Source: Quercus robur (lineage: Eukaryota; Streptophyta; Magnoliopsida; Fagales; Fagaceae). From it: a DNA stretch of 64,000 nucleotides. The number at the start of each line of letters is the position of its first letter. Positions within the stretch are counted from its first letter, which is position 1. The translations under genes and the position numbers were made by a program. The notes beneath the pieces were generated by a model. That model was not told where the DNA came from. It searched no databases and saw only the letters and a list, made by a program, of their open reading frames with translations. The DNA lies in the NCBI RefSeq assembly GCF_932294415.1, contig NC_065542.1, positions 45,287,942-45,351,941 on the forward strand. The letters are read 5' to 3'. Below are positions 47,517 to 58,859 of this stretch, one piece after another.

Positions 47517-49487
47517 ATTTACTCAAAGAAAAGGTTCTTCCAAGGTGTGGAAGGAAAAGGGCTCCAAGTGATTCTATCACATTTTCTCTTTCTCTTCTTT
47601 TTTTTTTCCTTATGTTCGCATTACTTGTGTGTTTTGCTTTCAAGTTTTGAGTCAGTCTAGTTTTATGCTTTCCTTTTTTTAACATGTTTTTTTTTTTTTT
47701 TTTTTTTTTTTTTTTCAGTTTTATTTATTTTGTTTTTCATATAAAAATAAAAAATTTGAAAAATCAGAAAAATACAAAAATAGTGTGTGTTTTGTGTACA
47801 TTGGTACTTGTGTACCTTGGATGGCCATTGAAACAAAGTTTACTAAACTTTGTATCTTCTGTAACTTAGATGAGCATCTCTATGCACAACTAAGCAAGTG
47901 AGCTTTGTGGCTCATGTTTGTGATGAGTAAGGTTAAGTGATCTCTTGTACTTAACACTCGTATCACTCTTTTTGACGGAAAGAACTAGAAAATCCTAAGA
48001 GAAAGGCATAAATAACCATCTCATCACTGTTGTCCGCCAATCATGAAATAACATTTGTATGCTTCGGCATAGCAAAAGTGGAATGTCAAATGCTTAACAT
48101 AATTGGGTATTTCTTTTCTTTCTCTTATATGCCTATACATGATATGCTCAAAAAGAAAAATATGTAAAGAAAATAAAAAGCAAAAAGAATAAAATGTTTT
48201 ATATATGATTGCAAGCGTGTATTCTAGGAGATGTGGGAGTTATAGGATGTACCTCAAAGGTGATAGTCTCTATCAAACAGTTATGATTGTGTGTGAGTTA
48301 AAGTGATTTTCTCATATCTCAAATCGTCATAACATGTAGACACTTATGCAATCTTGGATGTTTTTCACACACAACACGCAATATTCTTTACTACTTTTGA
48401 TACATGTGCAAGTACAATGTGATTTGGCCATCACCAGGTTTACATGTGTTAATGTATGCTTACTAAACTATCGTGACTTGTTTTTGAAATATAAAATTGG
48501 TTAGACTTGTTTAGTGTGTATTTGTGTTTTGGAATCTATGTGCTTATCATGTTTCTTCTTGAGAGATGTTTTTAATAGGTCAAAATGTTGTTTGGATCCT
48601 TGGTTGAGTTGCATGTTTGATTGCATTCATGTCTGTTTTTTTCTCTTCTTGAAAAAACTTTATTTTAAGCAATCTCGACAGCTTCTCAACACCTCTTGAT
48701 ACCTAGCTTATCTGTCGAGTTCTTCAATTGCTTTTTATCACAATCTCGACACCTCTCGATAGTTAAGTGGATCGATCGAGAAACCTTCTGTCCCCTCGAT
48801 AGCTCTTCGACAACTACCTTGATCCATCGAGCTTGTTTTTGCTGTGGACACCTCTGGACACCTTCTCGATAATTGCATTTGTCGAAGCATTTAAAGTTCG
48901 ACACCTTTAGACACTTGCTATCTGACGAGAATTACTGAACCTCCATATATAGGGTTAGCGCAATCCGGTCTTCATTTTCCTCGATCTATCTGTGTCCTTT
49001 GACCTCTCAAACCTCTCTCTCTCTCTTACTCCAAACCTCTTCCTCTAGGATTTTTCAGCCTCAATCAAGTTTTCTTCACTTGGTAAGTGTCTTAATCCTT
49101 CCTTTTCATGCTTTTTCATATCTTTTGACCTAAAAATTGGGGGTTTTTGGAAAATGTTTGGGATTTTTTTTAATTGAAGAGGTTTTCGCATAATTTTTGG
49201 GGTGGGTTTTGTGTTTTTTATCTTAACTCTTCTTGCATTGCATCTCATGTGTATTATAACTATATTTTCATGCATTTAGATGTGTGTTATATATGTTATC
49301 TAATTGTGTGCTGGTAGGATTGGATTGGGCTGAGCCCATGATGCAATTTCCTTTGCATGTCACATGTTCATGCATTCCCATGCATACATACTCTCTATTC
49401 AATATATTTTGATATATGTTGTTGTTTTGGGACTTTTCTGATTGTCTTTTTCTCCCCCCCTCACTCTTTAGTTTATGTTAGTGCGTC
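47517..49487. other. Non-coding internal region of LTR element(s)
   Basis: No gene. It contains a 35-nt T run at 47681-47715. A cluster of TCGACA/CTCGATA words lies at 48675-48930 and resembles wording in the LTR at 44592. There is a TATA-like CATATATAGGG at 48943, then CTCTCTCT. At 49488 an ATG opens a ten-codon frame (MAPKRKSAPS) that looks like the start of a further retroelement gag and is cut off at 49520. Confidence 0.5.
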
Positions 49488-49520
49488 ATGGCACCTAAAC
49501 GTAAGTCTGCTCCGTCCTAG

Positions 49521-49770
49521 AATTGGTGTGCTGTCGCAGGCAACCAAAAATAAAACCTATACTCCTAAAAATATATGTAGTAGTGCGAGTAAGGATCGTT
49601 CCCACGGAGAGTATCTACCTAGTTTTATGCTACGTGAACAAGGAAGGGGGGGGGGAGTATAATGAAAACAATTTTATGAAAAAAAAAAAAAAAAAAAAAC
49701 AACAACAACAACAACAACTAAGGAACAATTCAAATTAAAGTATTAAAATCAATCAAAAGAACAAACCTTG
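49521..49770. mobile_element. Unidentified retroelement segment hosting the gypsy insertion (left part)
   Basis: Non-coding. It contains GTAGTGCGAGTAAGGATCG, CCCACGGAGAG and ACAAC repeats, wording typical of the non-coding ends of plant LTR elements. It is interrupted at CCTTG (49766-49770) by the gypsy element and resumes at 63554. Family unknown. Confidence 0.4.
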
Positions 49771-49929
49771 TGTTGAGGTCTAAAAAAGAGTCCTAGTGAA
49801 GTAAGCCCAAAAAGAATAAGTCAAGCCCAAAAGGAAAATTCAAGCTAAGCCCAAAGTAATAGATACAGGAGACCCATGAGGGAATAAAAAAAAGGCCTAG
49901 AGGATCCTGAAGCCCAGAAAAAGAAGCAT

Positions 49930-49960
<31 letters not shown>

Positions 49961-51045
49961 CACGGCAAAGGATAAGAAGCAAGGATCCTCAGGAACCATC
50001 AATAGGCGCGGATCCCTTCAGGCACAAAGAAAAAAGGAAGATTGGGACAGCTCGATAGAAAAAGACAGAAGAAGAAAACAAGAAACAAAAAGCAAAAAGA
50101 ATGCGAGCGACCTCTCATGGCACAGACAGAAAAGGCCTCGGGGAACTAGGACAGGGAAGAAGAATGATAACAAACGACTTTCAAAATGGCAGAACAGGAT
50201 TCCGCCCAAATAGGAAAGAAAAGGGAAAAGTGGAATAAGCCAGAAATGGGGATGCCGAGAAGGGCATACCTCAGCACGTCCCAAAGAAGATGGCCAACCA
50301 GGAACTTTCAAAAGAATCAAAGCTAAAAGAAGGTAAGAATGAGAAAAAAACGGAAAAGGGACTTACCGAGACGATGGGAACAAGACATGCTCTGTTTGCA
50401 AAAGAGCAAAACAGGGGAACCAACGATTCCCCGGGAAGACCAAAAAACTCCATTATAAAAAGAGGGGATGGGTTGTGAAGAAAAGGCAACGAAAAAAAAA
50501 AGGAGAAACACCAGAAAGAAGAAATTCTCTAGAAAAAAAACTATCAGAAAATCTATGCAGAAGAGAAAATACTAAGGGAAAAACAAATTTTGCTTCTCGG
50601 TATCCTGTAAAAGCCACTATTGCACATGCTCGGATTCAACGAGAATCAAATTTTGCAAGTTTTGAAGGCTGAAATAGCCATTCAAGACTGTAATTTTTGA
50701 GCTTGATTGAACCTTGTATCACGTCCTAGTGAGCTTTCTGTAATCCAACAGATAATATATTAATGAAACATGCTTCATATTTCCCAAGATCCCCACAGCA
50801 TTAATTTCTTATCGCTTTGCTAATCCTGTTTCTTTCCTTTTGAATTTACCTTGTTAATCTTTGGCACTCTTCGATATCCTCTCTTGTCATTTTTTTTTTA
50901 TATTGTCAGGAGCATCCTCTGCATCCCACTTGATTCTTAAACAGCTCGTTAGCTGCGGTGAGTCAAGGCCCGGTTCACCAAATCCTCCTTTTCACTTAGG
51001 CCCGGGATCCTTGGGCTTGAGTGTCACAAAAAAGGCACTCTCACA
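49771..51045 (+). repeat. Gypsy 5' LTR, 1,275 bp
   Basis: TGTTGAGGTC...CTCTCACA. A TATA box (TATAAAAAG) is at about 50454-50462. The difference in length from the 3' LTR comes mainly from an A run at 49929-49954. Confidence 0.95.
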
Positions 51046-51048
51046 TTT

Positions 51049-51067
51049 TGGCGACTCCACTGGGGAC
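51049..51067 (+). other. Primer binding site
   Basis: TGGCGACTCCACTGGGGAC starts three bases after the LTR. This type of site is known in Tat/Ogre elements. Confidence 0.85.
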
Positions 51068-51106
51068 TAGGCAAAGAAGAAGGAAGAAGCAATCCCTTCA
51101 CAGAGT

Positions 51107-53332
51107 ATGCCTCCAAGACAAAGAAACAGCAAAGGAACTAATGTGCCACCTACGGCCTCTGAGCCCGTAGGAGAAAACGAGGTAGCTTCCAGGCAAAGAG
51201 GCGGGATACCCCTGGCAGAACAGGAGGTTGTGTCAGAGCAAAGACACGCAAGACAGGAACCAAACCTCATGGCCAGGATGACAGCAATGTTGAAAGATCT
51301 AGAGCAAGAAGTTCGTCTTCTCAAAGAGGGCAGGACACAGGAAATCAGAGACAATGTTCCCTCTACTGGTCACCAAGATGGGACGCAACCAGAAGGAGGG
51401 TCAGCAGTGGGAGGAAGAGCCAACCCTCAGTACTTAACATTGGCAGATGTCAATGCCCTCCTGGAGCAAGAAAGGGAAAAACTCTCAGGGATCCCCAAGC
51501 AATTCTCTCGGGATCCCCCATTCCCTCCAGAACTGCTCGGCAAACCATACCCTAAGGGGTACGAACCCCCAAAGTTTCATCCTTTCGATGGAAGAAATGA
51601 AAGTGCCGTGGAACATGTGAGTAGGTTTGTCCACACTATGGGCCCCTATGCAGGAGACAGAGAATTATGTCTAAGGGAGTTCGCCAAGTCCTTAGTGGAT
51701 AGGGCATACACTTGGTACACCACGCTGAGACCCAGGTCCATCAAAACCTGGGATGAGATGATGGAAAAATTCTGCGCCAAATATTACCCTGGTGAAGACA
51801 AGATCACTTTCCAGAATTTGCAAATGGTGAGGCAGAGACCTGGAGAGGATCCCGTCCAATTCATTAAAAGATTTGAAGATGTGTCCCTAGACTGCTATGG
51901 GGACTATGAAGAATAGGAGCTCGTGGAAACCTGTATAACCGACATGCATTTTGATTACAGACTCAACCTTGAAAATCTATGTATCACGCAGTTTGCTGAC
52001 TTGCTACAGAGAACCAGAAGGACGGTGCAAACCATGAGGACGAAAAGGCTGCCTGCGTCCCAAGCTATGACAGCATCAATAGGAGAAAAAAGGAAGAGAC
52101 CAGATGGGAAGGTGTTCGAGGAACCACCAGTGATCCCATGTACAGCTGAAGAGTTAAGCCATGTCTTAGACAAATGGATCGAAGATAGGGTTGTTAGGCC
52201 ATTCACTGTGTCCAGGCCACCAACTGAAGAAGAAAGGAAGAATCCTTTATTTTGCAGAATCCATAATTATGTCAAGCACTCCACCAAGGATTGTTGGACC
52301 CTTCGCAGACTCTTCCACAAAAAGTTGAGAGAAGGAACCCTGGAGCTCACTCAGAAGGAACCAAAAGTGCAGAGGAACCCCTTGCCGAACCACAAAGGAA
52401 AAGGGGTGGTAGCAGTAGTAATACATGGGAACCCGACAGAAGCAGGAGAATCTGAAGGATCCTTCCACCCAAGCATAGTCAAGACCCTCCAGAAGAATCC
52501 TAAGTTCAGGTCACTATTCAATCAATTAGGATTCGGACCAGAAGTAAGAAGAGTGGCCACAGAGTCTCTCATGAGCATAGCAGCAGATTCAGGGATGGAA
52601 TGCTTTACAGTAGAGTCACATGCTAGTCGAGCTTTCCTGGAGATAACCAATGCAATAACCTTCACTGATGAAGACATGGAGATTAAGCACCCAGTCCACC
52701 GTAGACCCCTTTATCTAATGGCCACCATAAACGGCGTTCAAGTCAGAAGAGCACTGGTGGATATGGGGGCATCACTCAATCTCATAGCCTTGAGTACCCT
52801 GGAAGTTGTTGACTTAGTTGACAGAAGGATCCTGGGGGCTCCCATGGAAATAACAGGATTTGGAGGATCGGTGGAATCAATAGAAGGATACGTGCAGCTA
52901 GCCTTAAGGGTAGGGCCAATAGTAGCCCTGACAAGGTTTCATGTGATTAATGTAGAAGTTTCTTATCATGTGTTGCTGGGACGCTCGTGGCTTCATAAAC
53001 ATCGCCTAATTCCATCCACGTTCCATCAATGCATTAAAGGGAGACTGAATGGGAGGCCCATAAGGATCCCTGCCAACCATAATCTTTTCAGTCAGGGAGA
53101 AGTGAACTTTGCAGAAATGATGTTTTATGATGAATTAGAGCCAGATGTTGAGGACCCCGCCCCGAGGACCCCAGGGGCACCTATCCTAGAAGAAGAAGAA
53201 GGAGGGAGAGGCACCCGTGACCTGAGGAACCTTCTAGAAAGAAAAAGACAAAAAAGGAAGCCCAGCTCTTCAGGATCCCGAGAATGTGTGGTGGTGCAGG
53301 AACCCGAGGGAAGGCTAATCTATCGTTTGTGA
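51107..53332 (+). pseudogene. Gypsy gag and protease, degraded
   Basis: From ATG 51107 the frame encodes a retrotrans_gag domain (residues about 155-290: FHPFDGRNESAVEHVSRFV, REFAKSLVDRAYTWYTTL and FCAKYYPGEDKITFQNL). A basic region and a retropepsin-like domain follow near 52720-53000. The protease active-site triad reads DMG (at 52758-52766) where DTG is expected, so the protease should be inactive; ACG to ATG would explain it. In-frame stops are TAG at 51914 and TGA at 53330. The same frame continues on both sides, so gag, protease and pol were a single frame. Confidence 0.9.
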
Positions 53333-56300
53333 AGGTGCGCGGGACCCGAATGCATTGTGCAGGAAGGTCCCAGACTACCAAGCTGCATGATGGCCCAAGA
53401 AGAAATTCCAGAAGAACCAGTTAAGAAGGCCCAAATTCAGCCTGAGGAAGAATTAAAGGAAATAGATTTGGGGATAGAACCGGGATCCCGAAAGCCTGTC
53501 TTCATTAGCAGTCAATTGGTGGCGCAAGAAAGAGAACAACTGGTAACCTTGCTTCAAAAATACAGAGATGTGTTTGCATGGACCTATGATGAGATGCCTG
53601 GTCTAGACCCAGGGTTGGTAGTCCATTCTCTTAATGTGGACCCAGGGATAAGGCCAGTAGTCTAACCGACTAGGGTCTTCCACACTGAGGTAGAAGCTCA
53701 AATAGTTCAAAAGGTCAAAAAATTGCTAACAGCTGGTTTTATCAAACCCATCCAACACCCAAAATGGCTTTCCAACATTGTACTTGTGAAGAAGAAAAAC
53801 GGTCAGATCCGTTGCTGTGTAGACTTTCGCAACTTGAACAAGGCATGTCCTAAAGATGAATTCCCCTTGCCCAATATCGACCTCCTTGTAGATTCAGCTG
53901 CAGGAAGCTCAATGTTCTCATTTATGGATGGGTATAGTGGGTACAACCAAATCCGCATGGCAGCCAAAGATGTAGAGAAGACGGCATTCAGAACTCCGAT
54001 TGGGAACTTTTACTACACTGTAATGCCCTTTGGCCTCAAAAATGCGGGGGCTACGTATCAGCGGACCATGACAGCCATTTTCCATGACATGATGCATGAG
54101 GAGATGGAAGATTATGTAGATGATATTGTGGTCAAGTCAAAAACCAGAACAGGACATTTCTAAGTACTTGAGCAAGTCTTTGAAAGATGCAGGAAGTATA
54201 AGTTACGTATGAACCCCATGAAGTGCGCCTTTGGAGTGTCTGCTGGAAAGTTCCTTGGGTTCCTGGTACATCACAAAGGCATAAGTGTGGATCCAGCCAA
54301 GGCTACAGCTATCGTCACAATGAGAAGACCAACTACTGTTAGGGAACTCAAAAGCTTCCTGGGAAGGGTCTCCTATATTAGGAGATTTATGCCTGGTTTA
54401 GCCTCAGCTACAGCAGGCCTATCCAAACTGTTGAAAAAGGGGAATGAATTTACCTGGGGGACCGAGCAGCAGGAAGCTTTTCAAAGAATTCAGGGCATCA
54501 TAAATCATCTGCCCACACTCCAGGCACCAGTACGTGGGCGACCTCTGTTGCTATACTTAGCATCAAACTCCCAGGCAATAGGAGCTTTGCTGGCACAAGA
54601 AGATGACCAAGAAAATGAGTAGCCTGTATATTATGTAAGCAGAACACTCAAGGATACCGAGACCAGGTATCCCAGAATAGAGAAAGCCTGCCTAGTGATC
54701 ATTTATGCATCCCAAAGGCTGAAGAGGTACTTCTCAGCTCACCAAATCCTCTTGGTAACCAAGTCCCACCCCATAAAAGCACTCCTGCACCAGCCCGTTC
54801 TTACGGGAGGGGTAGCACAATAGCTAGTGTTGCTCTCTCAATATGATACAGGCATAAGAACTCCCAAGGCTGTCAAGAGCCAGGCCATAGCAGATTTGCT
54901 AGCTCAATTCCCAGGAAAGAAGGAAAGCCCGCTGAGCGAAGAAATCCCTGGTGAGGTAGCAGTGATGGAGATCCCAGGGAAGAAATGGACCATGAGGTTC
55001 GACGGGTCGGCTACAACAACTTCAAATGGGGTAGGAATTGTACTAAGCTGTGAAAATGGGGATATCATGCCCCTGTCTTTCAAGCTTGGTTTCTCATGCT
55101 CTAATAATGCAGCTGAATATGAGGCATACTTAACTGGGTTGACTATAGCACTCAGCATAGGAGTGAAACATATGAGAGTGTTGGGAGATTCCGATCTTGT
55201 AGTCTCCCAAGTGAAAGGTGACTTTGCATTACGGGAACAAAGCTTAGCAGCCTACAGGACTTGGGCACAAAGGCTGGAGAGAGAATTTCAGACCTTCAGC
55301 ATAGAGTATGCTCAAAGAAGTGAAAACAGGTTTGCTGATGTGCTCGCCACCCTGGGATTCCAAATACCATTTAATGGGAGAGATACGCTGATAAAAATAG
55401 GAAGGCAGGAACATTCTATTGTAAGGATCCTCCAAGGGATGTACCCCGGAGAGTCCAAACAATGGGACTGGAGGGGCGAAATCAAAGAAAAGATGAAAGA
55501 AGCAGGGCCTAGGGGGAACATCAAAGAACTAATGGATTACACTCAGATAGAAGGAGAATTGTATAGAAGGCTGCCAGGAGGAATACTGTCCAGATGTATC
55601 ACCGAGAAGGAAGGAAAGTCGAAACTAGAAGAATTACACGCCCAAGCATGTGGAGTTGCAGAAAAGGTCAGCCTATATAGAAGGATGCAACGCATAGGGT
55701 ATTACTGGCCAGATATGGACAAGGAAGCAGCAATTATATAGGAGAAATGCCAGCAATGTCGTTTGGCAATTGATAAAGAAGAAAGCTACGCGGTGTTTAT
55801 TGCGGAAGATTGGCGGGTTCCTTTCATAGGATACCTGGCTCAGGGGATCCTGCCAACCGATAGGAAACTGGCCCACAAGCTCAAAAAGCTAGCAGGCAGG
55901 TATTTCCTGCAGAACGACATTTTATTCAAAAAGGGATACCATGGGGATCCCTTCAGGTGCCTGAGACCAAAGGAAGCCAGAGAAGTAGTCAGAGAAGTAC
56001 ATTCTGGAGATTGTGGAAGTCACCCGGGGAAGAGAAGGCTGTACAAGCAGTTACTGTTGTTGGGATATTACTAGCCAACGATGAAAGGAGACTCTGAGGA
56101 GCTGGTCAAAACATGTCATGCTTGCCAAGTCCTGGGAGATGCAATTCACACTCACCCAAATGTCCTACAGGATATGACGACGTCATGGCCTTTTCATACT
56201 TGGGGGCTTGATCTCATAGGGCCTATAAACCCTCCATCCAACGGTTATATATGGATCCTGGCAGCCACCGAGTACTTTATAAAATGGGTAGAGGCCATCC

Positions 56301-57063
56301 CTTTAAAGAAAGCCACTGGAGCAGCTGTAGCAAATTTCATTTGAAACCACATCATTACAAGGTTCGGGATCCCCAGAAGATTGATCAGTGACAACGGAAC
56401 CCCATTCATAAACAAAGATATGAAGGGGTTAACTGAAGCATACCACATCAAGCATGGAAGATCTACCCCATACTACCCACAAAGAAACAGCCAAGCTGAA
56501 GCTACTAATAGGGTAATGTTGAAGATCCTTAAGAAAATGAAGCATGAGTATGGAGGGAAATGGAGTGACCATTTGGCAGATGTGCTTTGGGCATGTAGAA
56601 GCTCTGTAAAGATAGCCACAGGATTCTCCCCATTCTCCCTGGTCTATGGAACAGAAGCCATCAGCCCTTGTAGTTAGTCATTCCTACACCAAGGGTAGTT
56701 CTGGAGGAAAATCAAGGAGAAAGTAAGGACACAAACAATGAAAAGAGGCTAGCAGATCTGGAAGGGGTAGAAGAAGAAAGGGAGCTGGCCAAGAAAAGGA
56801 GCCAGAGATACCAGCAAAGAATGACCAGAGCATATGCACAAGCAGTACGCCCAAGAGTGTTCACTGAAGGGCAATTAGTACTAAGGATGGCGGAGCACGT
56901 GAGGAGGAATCTGCTAGGGCCTTCCAAGTTCACCCCAAAATGGGAAGGACCCTACATCATCAATGCAGCTCATGAGAGTGGGTATTATTACCTTGCCAAA
57001 GAAGATGGGACAGTCCTGACAGAACCCATAAACGGGAAATGGCTGAAGCAATACTATGCATAA
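53333..57063 (+). pseudogene. Gypsy pol (RT, RNase H, second RNase H, integrase), degraded
   Basis: RT spans about 53720-54250 (IVLVKKKNGQIRCCVDFRNL, MPFGLKNAGATYQR and YVDDIVVK). A first RNase H lies at about 54430-54800. A second RNase H at 54990-55360 (MRFDGSATT, NNAAEYEAY and LGDSDLVVSQVKG) marks Tat elements. The integrase has a zinc-binding part (ending CHACQ near 56113), a core with aspartates in GLDLIGP and ISDNGTPF and the glutamate in NSQAEATNR, and a C-terminal part ending at 57063. Stops: TAA 53663, TAA 54161, TAG 54620, TAG 54821, TAG 55739, TAG 56072, TGA 56342 and TAG 56675, then a frameshift before 56821. It is non-functional. Confidence 0.92.
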
Positions 57064-57764
57064 GGACAAGGGGATCCCGGTACCTCAGGGTCCTTTTACC
57101 AGCTTCACTATCTGCTAAGTTCTTTTTTATTTTTATCTTTTTTTTTTCAGCCTTTATCATGAATTCTGGTCTAAGATGATTTTGTTCAGGAACATGTGAT
57201 AGATTGACACTTTGTGGTCAATACTGCACTAAATGATTTTTTCTTTGTTCCTTAAAAATGACCATGTTTTAATGAAGTTCCTGTTCCTTCAACATTTAAG
57301 TCTTTTTTTAAATACTGCAAAGACCAAGTTTGGATAGATTTAAGGAAGGATACCTGAGTAAAAAAAAAGGTATGTAATACCCTTTTACATATGGCCCAGG
57401 ATCCACCTCACAGATAACTTCAAATATCCCACAGACAGTTCTAAGTGCATAGGTCTAGGACCACAGATAAAAGTAAGGTATCCAGGATACCTAGCCTAGC
57501 ACTTGGCAAAAGGGGAACCTGTCAAAGTTCATGAATTGAGACCGTATCTCAAAAAAAATATATAGGAAAAGATACTAGTGTACCCAGTTCAGTACTTGCA
57601 TAATAGATTACTGGGTACCTGGACCGGAACTTACAGTGAAGCCTGTGAAAACCATGGTCCAAGACTCAGGGAAAAAAAAAAGTCATAGAAAAGAAAAAGC
57701 AATATATATCAAAGAGAAAGGCAGATTCACATACTAAGAAATGAGAAGCAGTTTTGAAACACAG

Positions 57765-57806
<42 letters not shown>

Positions 57807-57871
57807 AGTAGAGCAATGTTCAAAAAAAAAACTTATACAACCCTAAATAGTTTATGTAAATCTAAAATAAG
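57064..57871. other. Spacer between gypsy pol and the antisense gene
   Basis: No gene. It contains repeated (T/G)CC(T/C)AGGATCC wording and A homopolymers (about 57763-57804). It is the likely 3' UTR/terminator region of both the sense pol and the antisense gene, which converge here. Confidence 0.5.
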
Positions 57872-58814
57872 CTAAGGAATGAGGCCGGCCAACATGGAGG
57901 CATCCGGAGAAATAACAGGCACATTCAAAGTAGAAAGGATCCTCTGCCGCTTGACCTTCAAGTCTTGTAGAACCTTGTGAGCATGAGCCAAAGCTTCCTC
58001 AGCAGCAGCTATCTCGATGTCTATACCCTTGGACGATTGCCTCTGAAACAACATATGGGCCAACAAACGCAAGTGATCCAACAGAAAAGACAAATTGAAC
58101 TTGGCCTCCAGAAGGTCTTGGACCACCACTCTCCACTCCAAAAGTTTTTCTTCAGACAAAGAATCTACAGAAGAATTCCTCAGGGAAACCAGCACAGCAC
58201 ATAGCAACTCCATCAAAATATTGCCCAGAAAAACGCCTCCCTTGAAGCCACTGGTGAAATCCTCGTGACTCTTGAGCAGACTCTCTAACAGCGGCAGGCC
58301 TTCAACAAGAACAGAGAAGCGCAAGAAGTTGCCATAAGAAGACCCAAAAACATGGAAATGGCTGGCAGGAAGACTGTTAAATTCCAAGAGATCAAAACGA
58401 GCCAGGAAGGAGGAAAGCCTTGAATCAAGATCTGAGTCAGCCACTTTCGAGGCGTCCCCCATCACTGTGTCACCACTTGTAGAGACAGGAGGACTTGCAG
58501 CCTTTGGCTCTGGATGAAGGTCAGCAACTTGAACGGGTCTCACAATTCCTTCAGGGATAACAGGCTCAGAATCTGCAAAGCCTGTATCAATATTCAAAAA
58601 AAAAAAAAGAGAAGGAAAAACAGATTTATTCTTAAAAAAAAGAAAAGGGGAAAAAGAAGGACAAACCAGTTCCGTCTTCTTGGGGCAGAGCCTCTTCTTC
58701 CTAATCCCCTGACTTCCCCGAGGATTCTGGGAAAGAACATAAGGCAAATTGAAGAAAAGGTGAAGGACCAATGGCAAAGTGGCTAAAGGAAGGAATAGAT
58801 GCAGGGGGCTTCGC

Positions 58815-58859
<45 letters not shown>

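Noticed and set aside
50018-50511. Minus-strand frames inside the gypsy LTRs (also at 62506-63126)
   Set aside because: They exist in both LTRs at the same place, but their sequences are low-complexity F/L/S-rich and there is no domain. Shadow frames.
51181-53381. Minus-strand frames opposite gypsy gag
   Set aside because: They are shadows of the plus-strand gag-protease frame, which has recognisable domains. They differ from the antisense gene at 57872-61768, which lies beyond pol.
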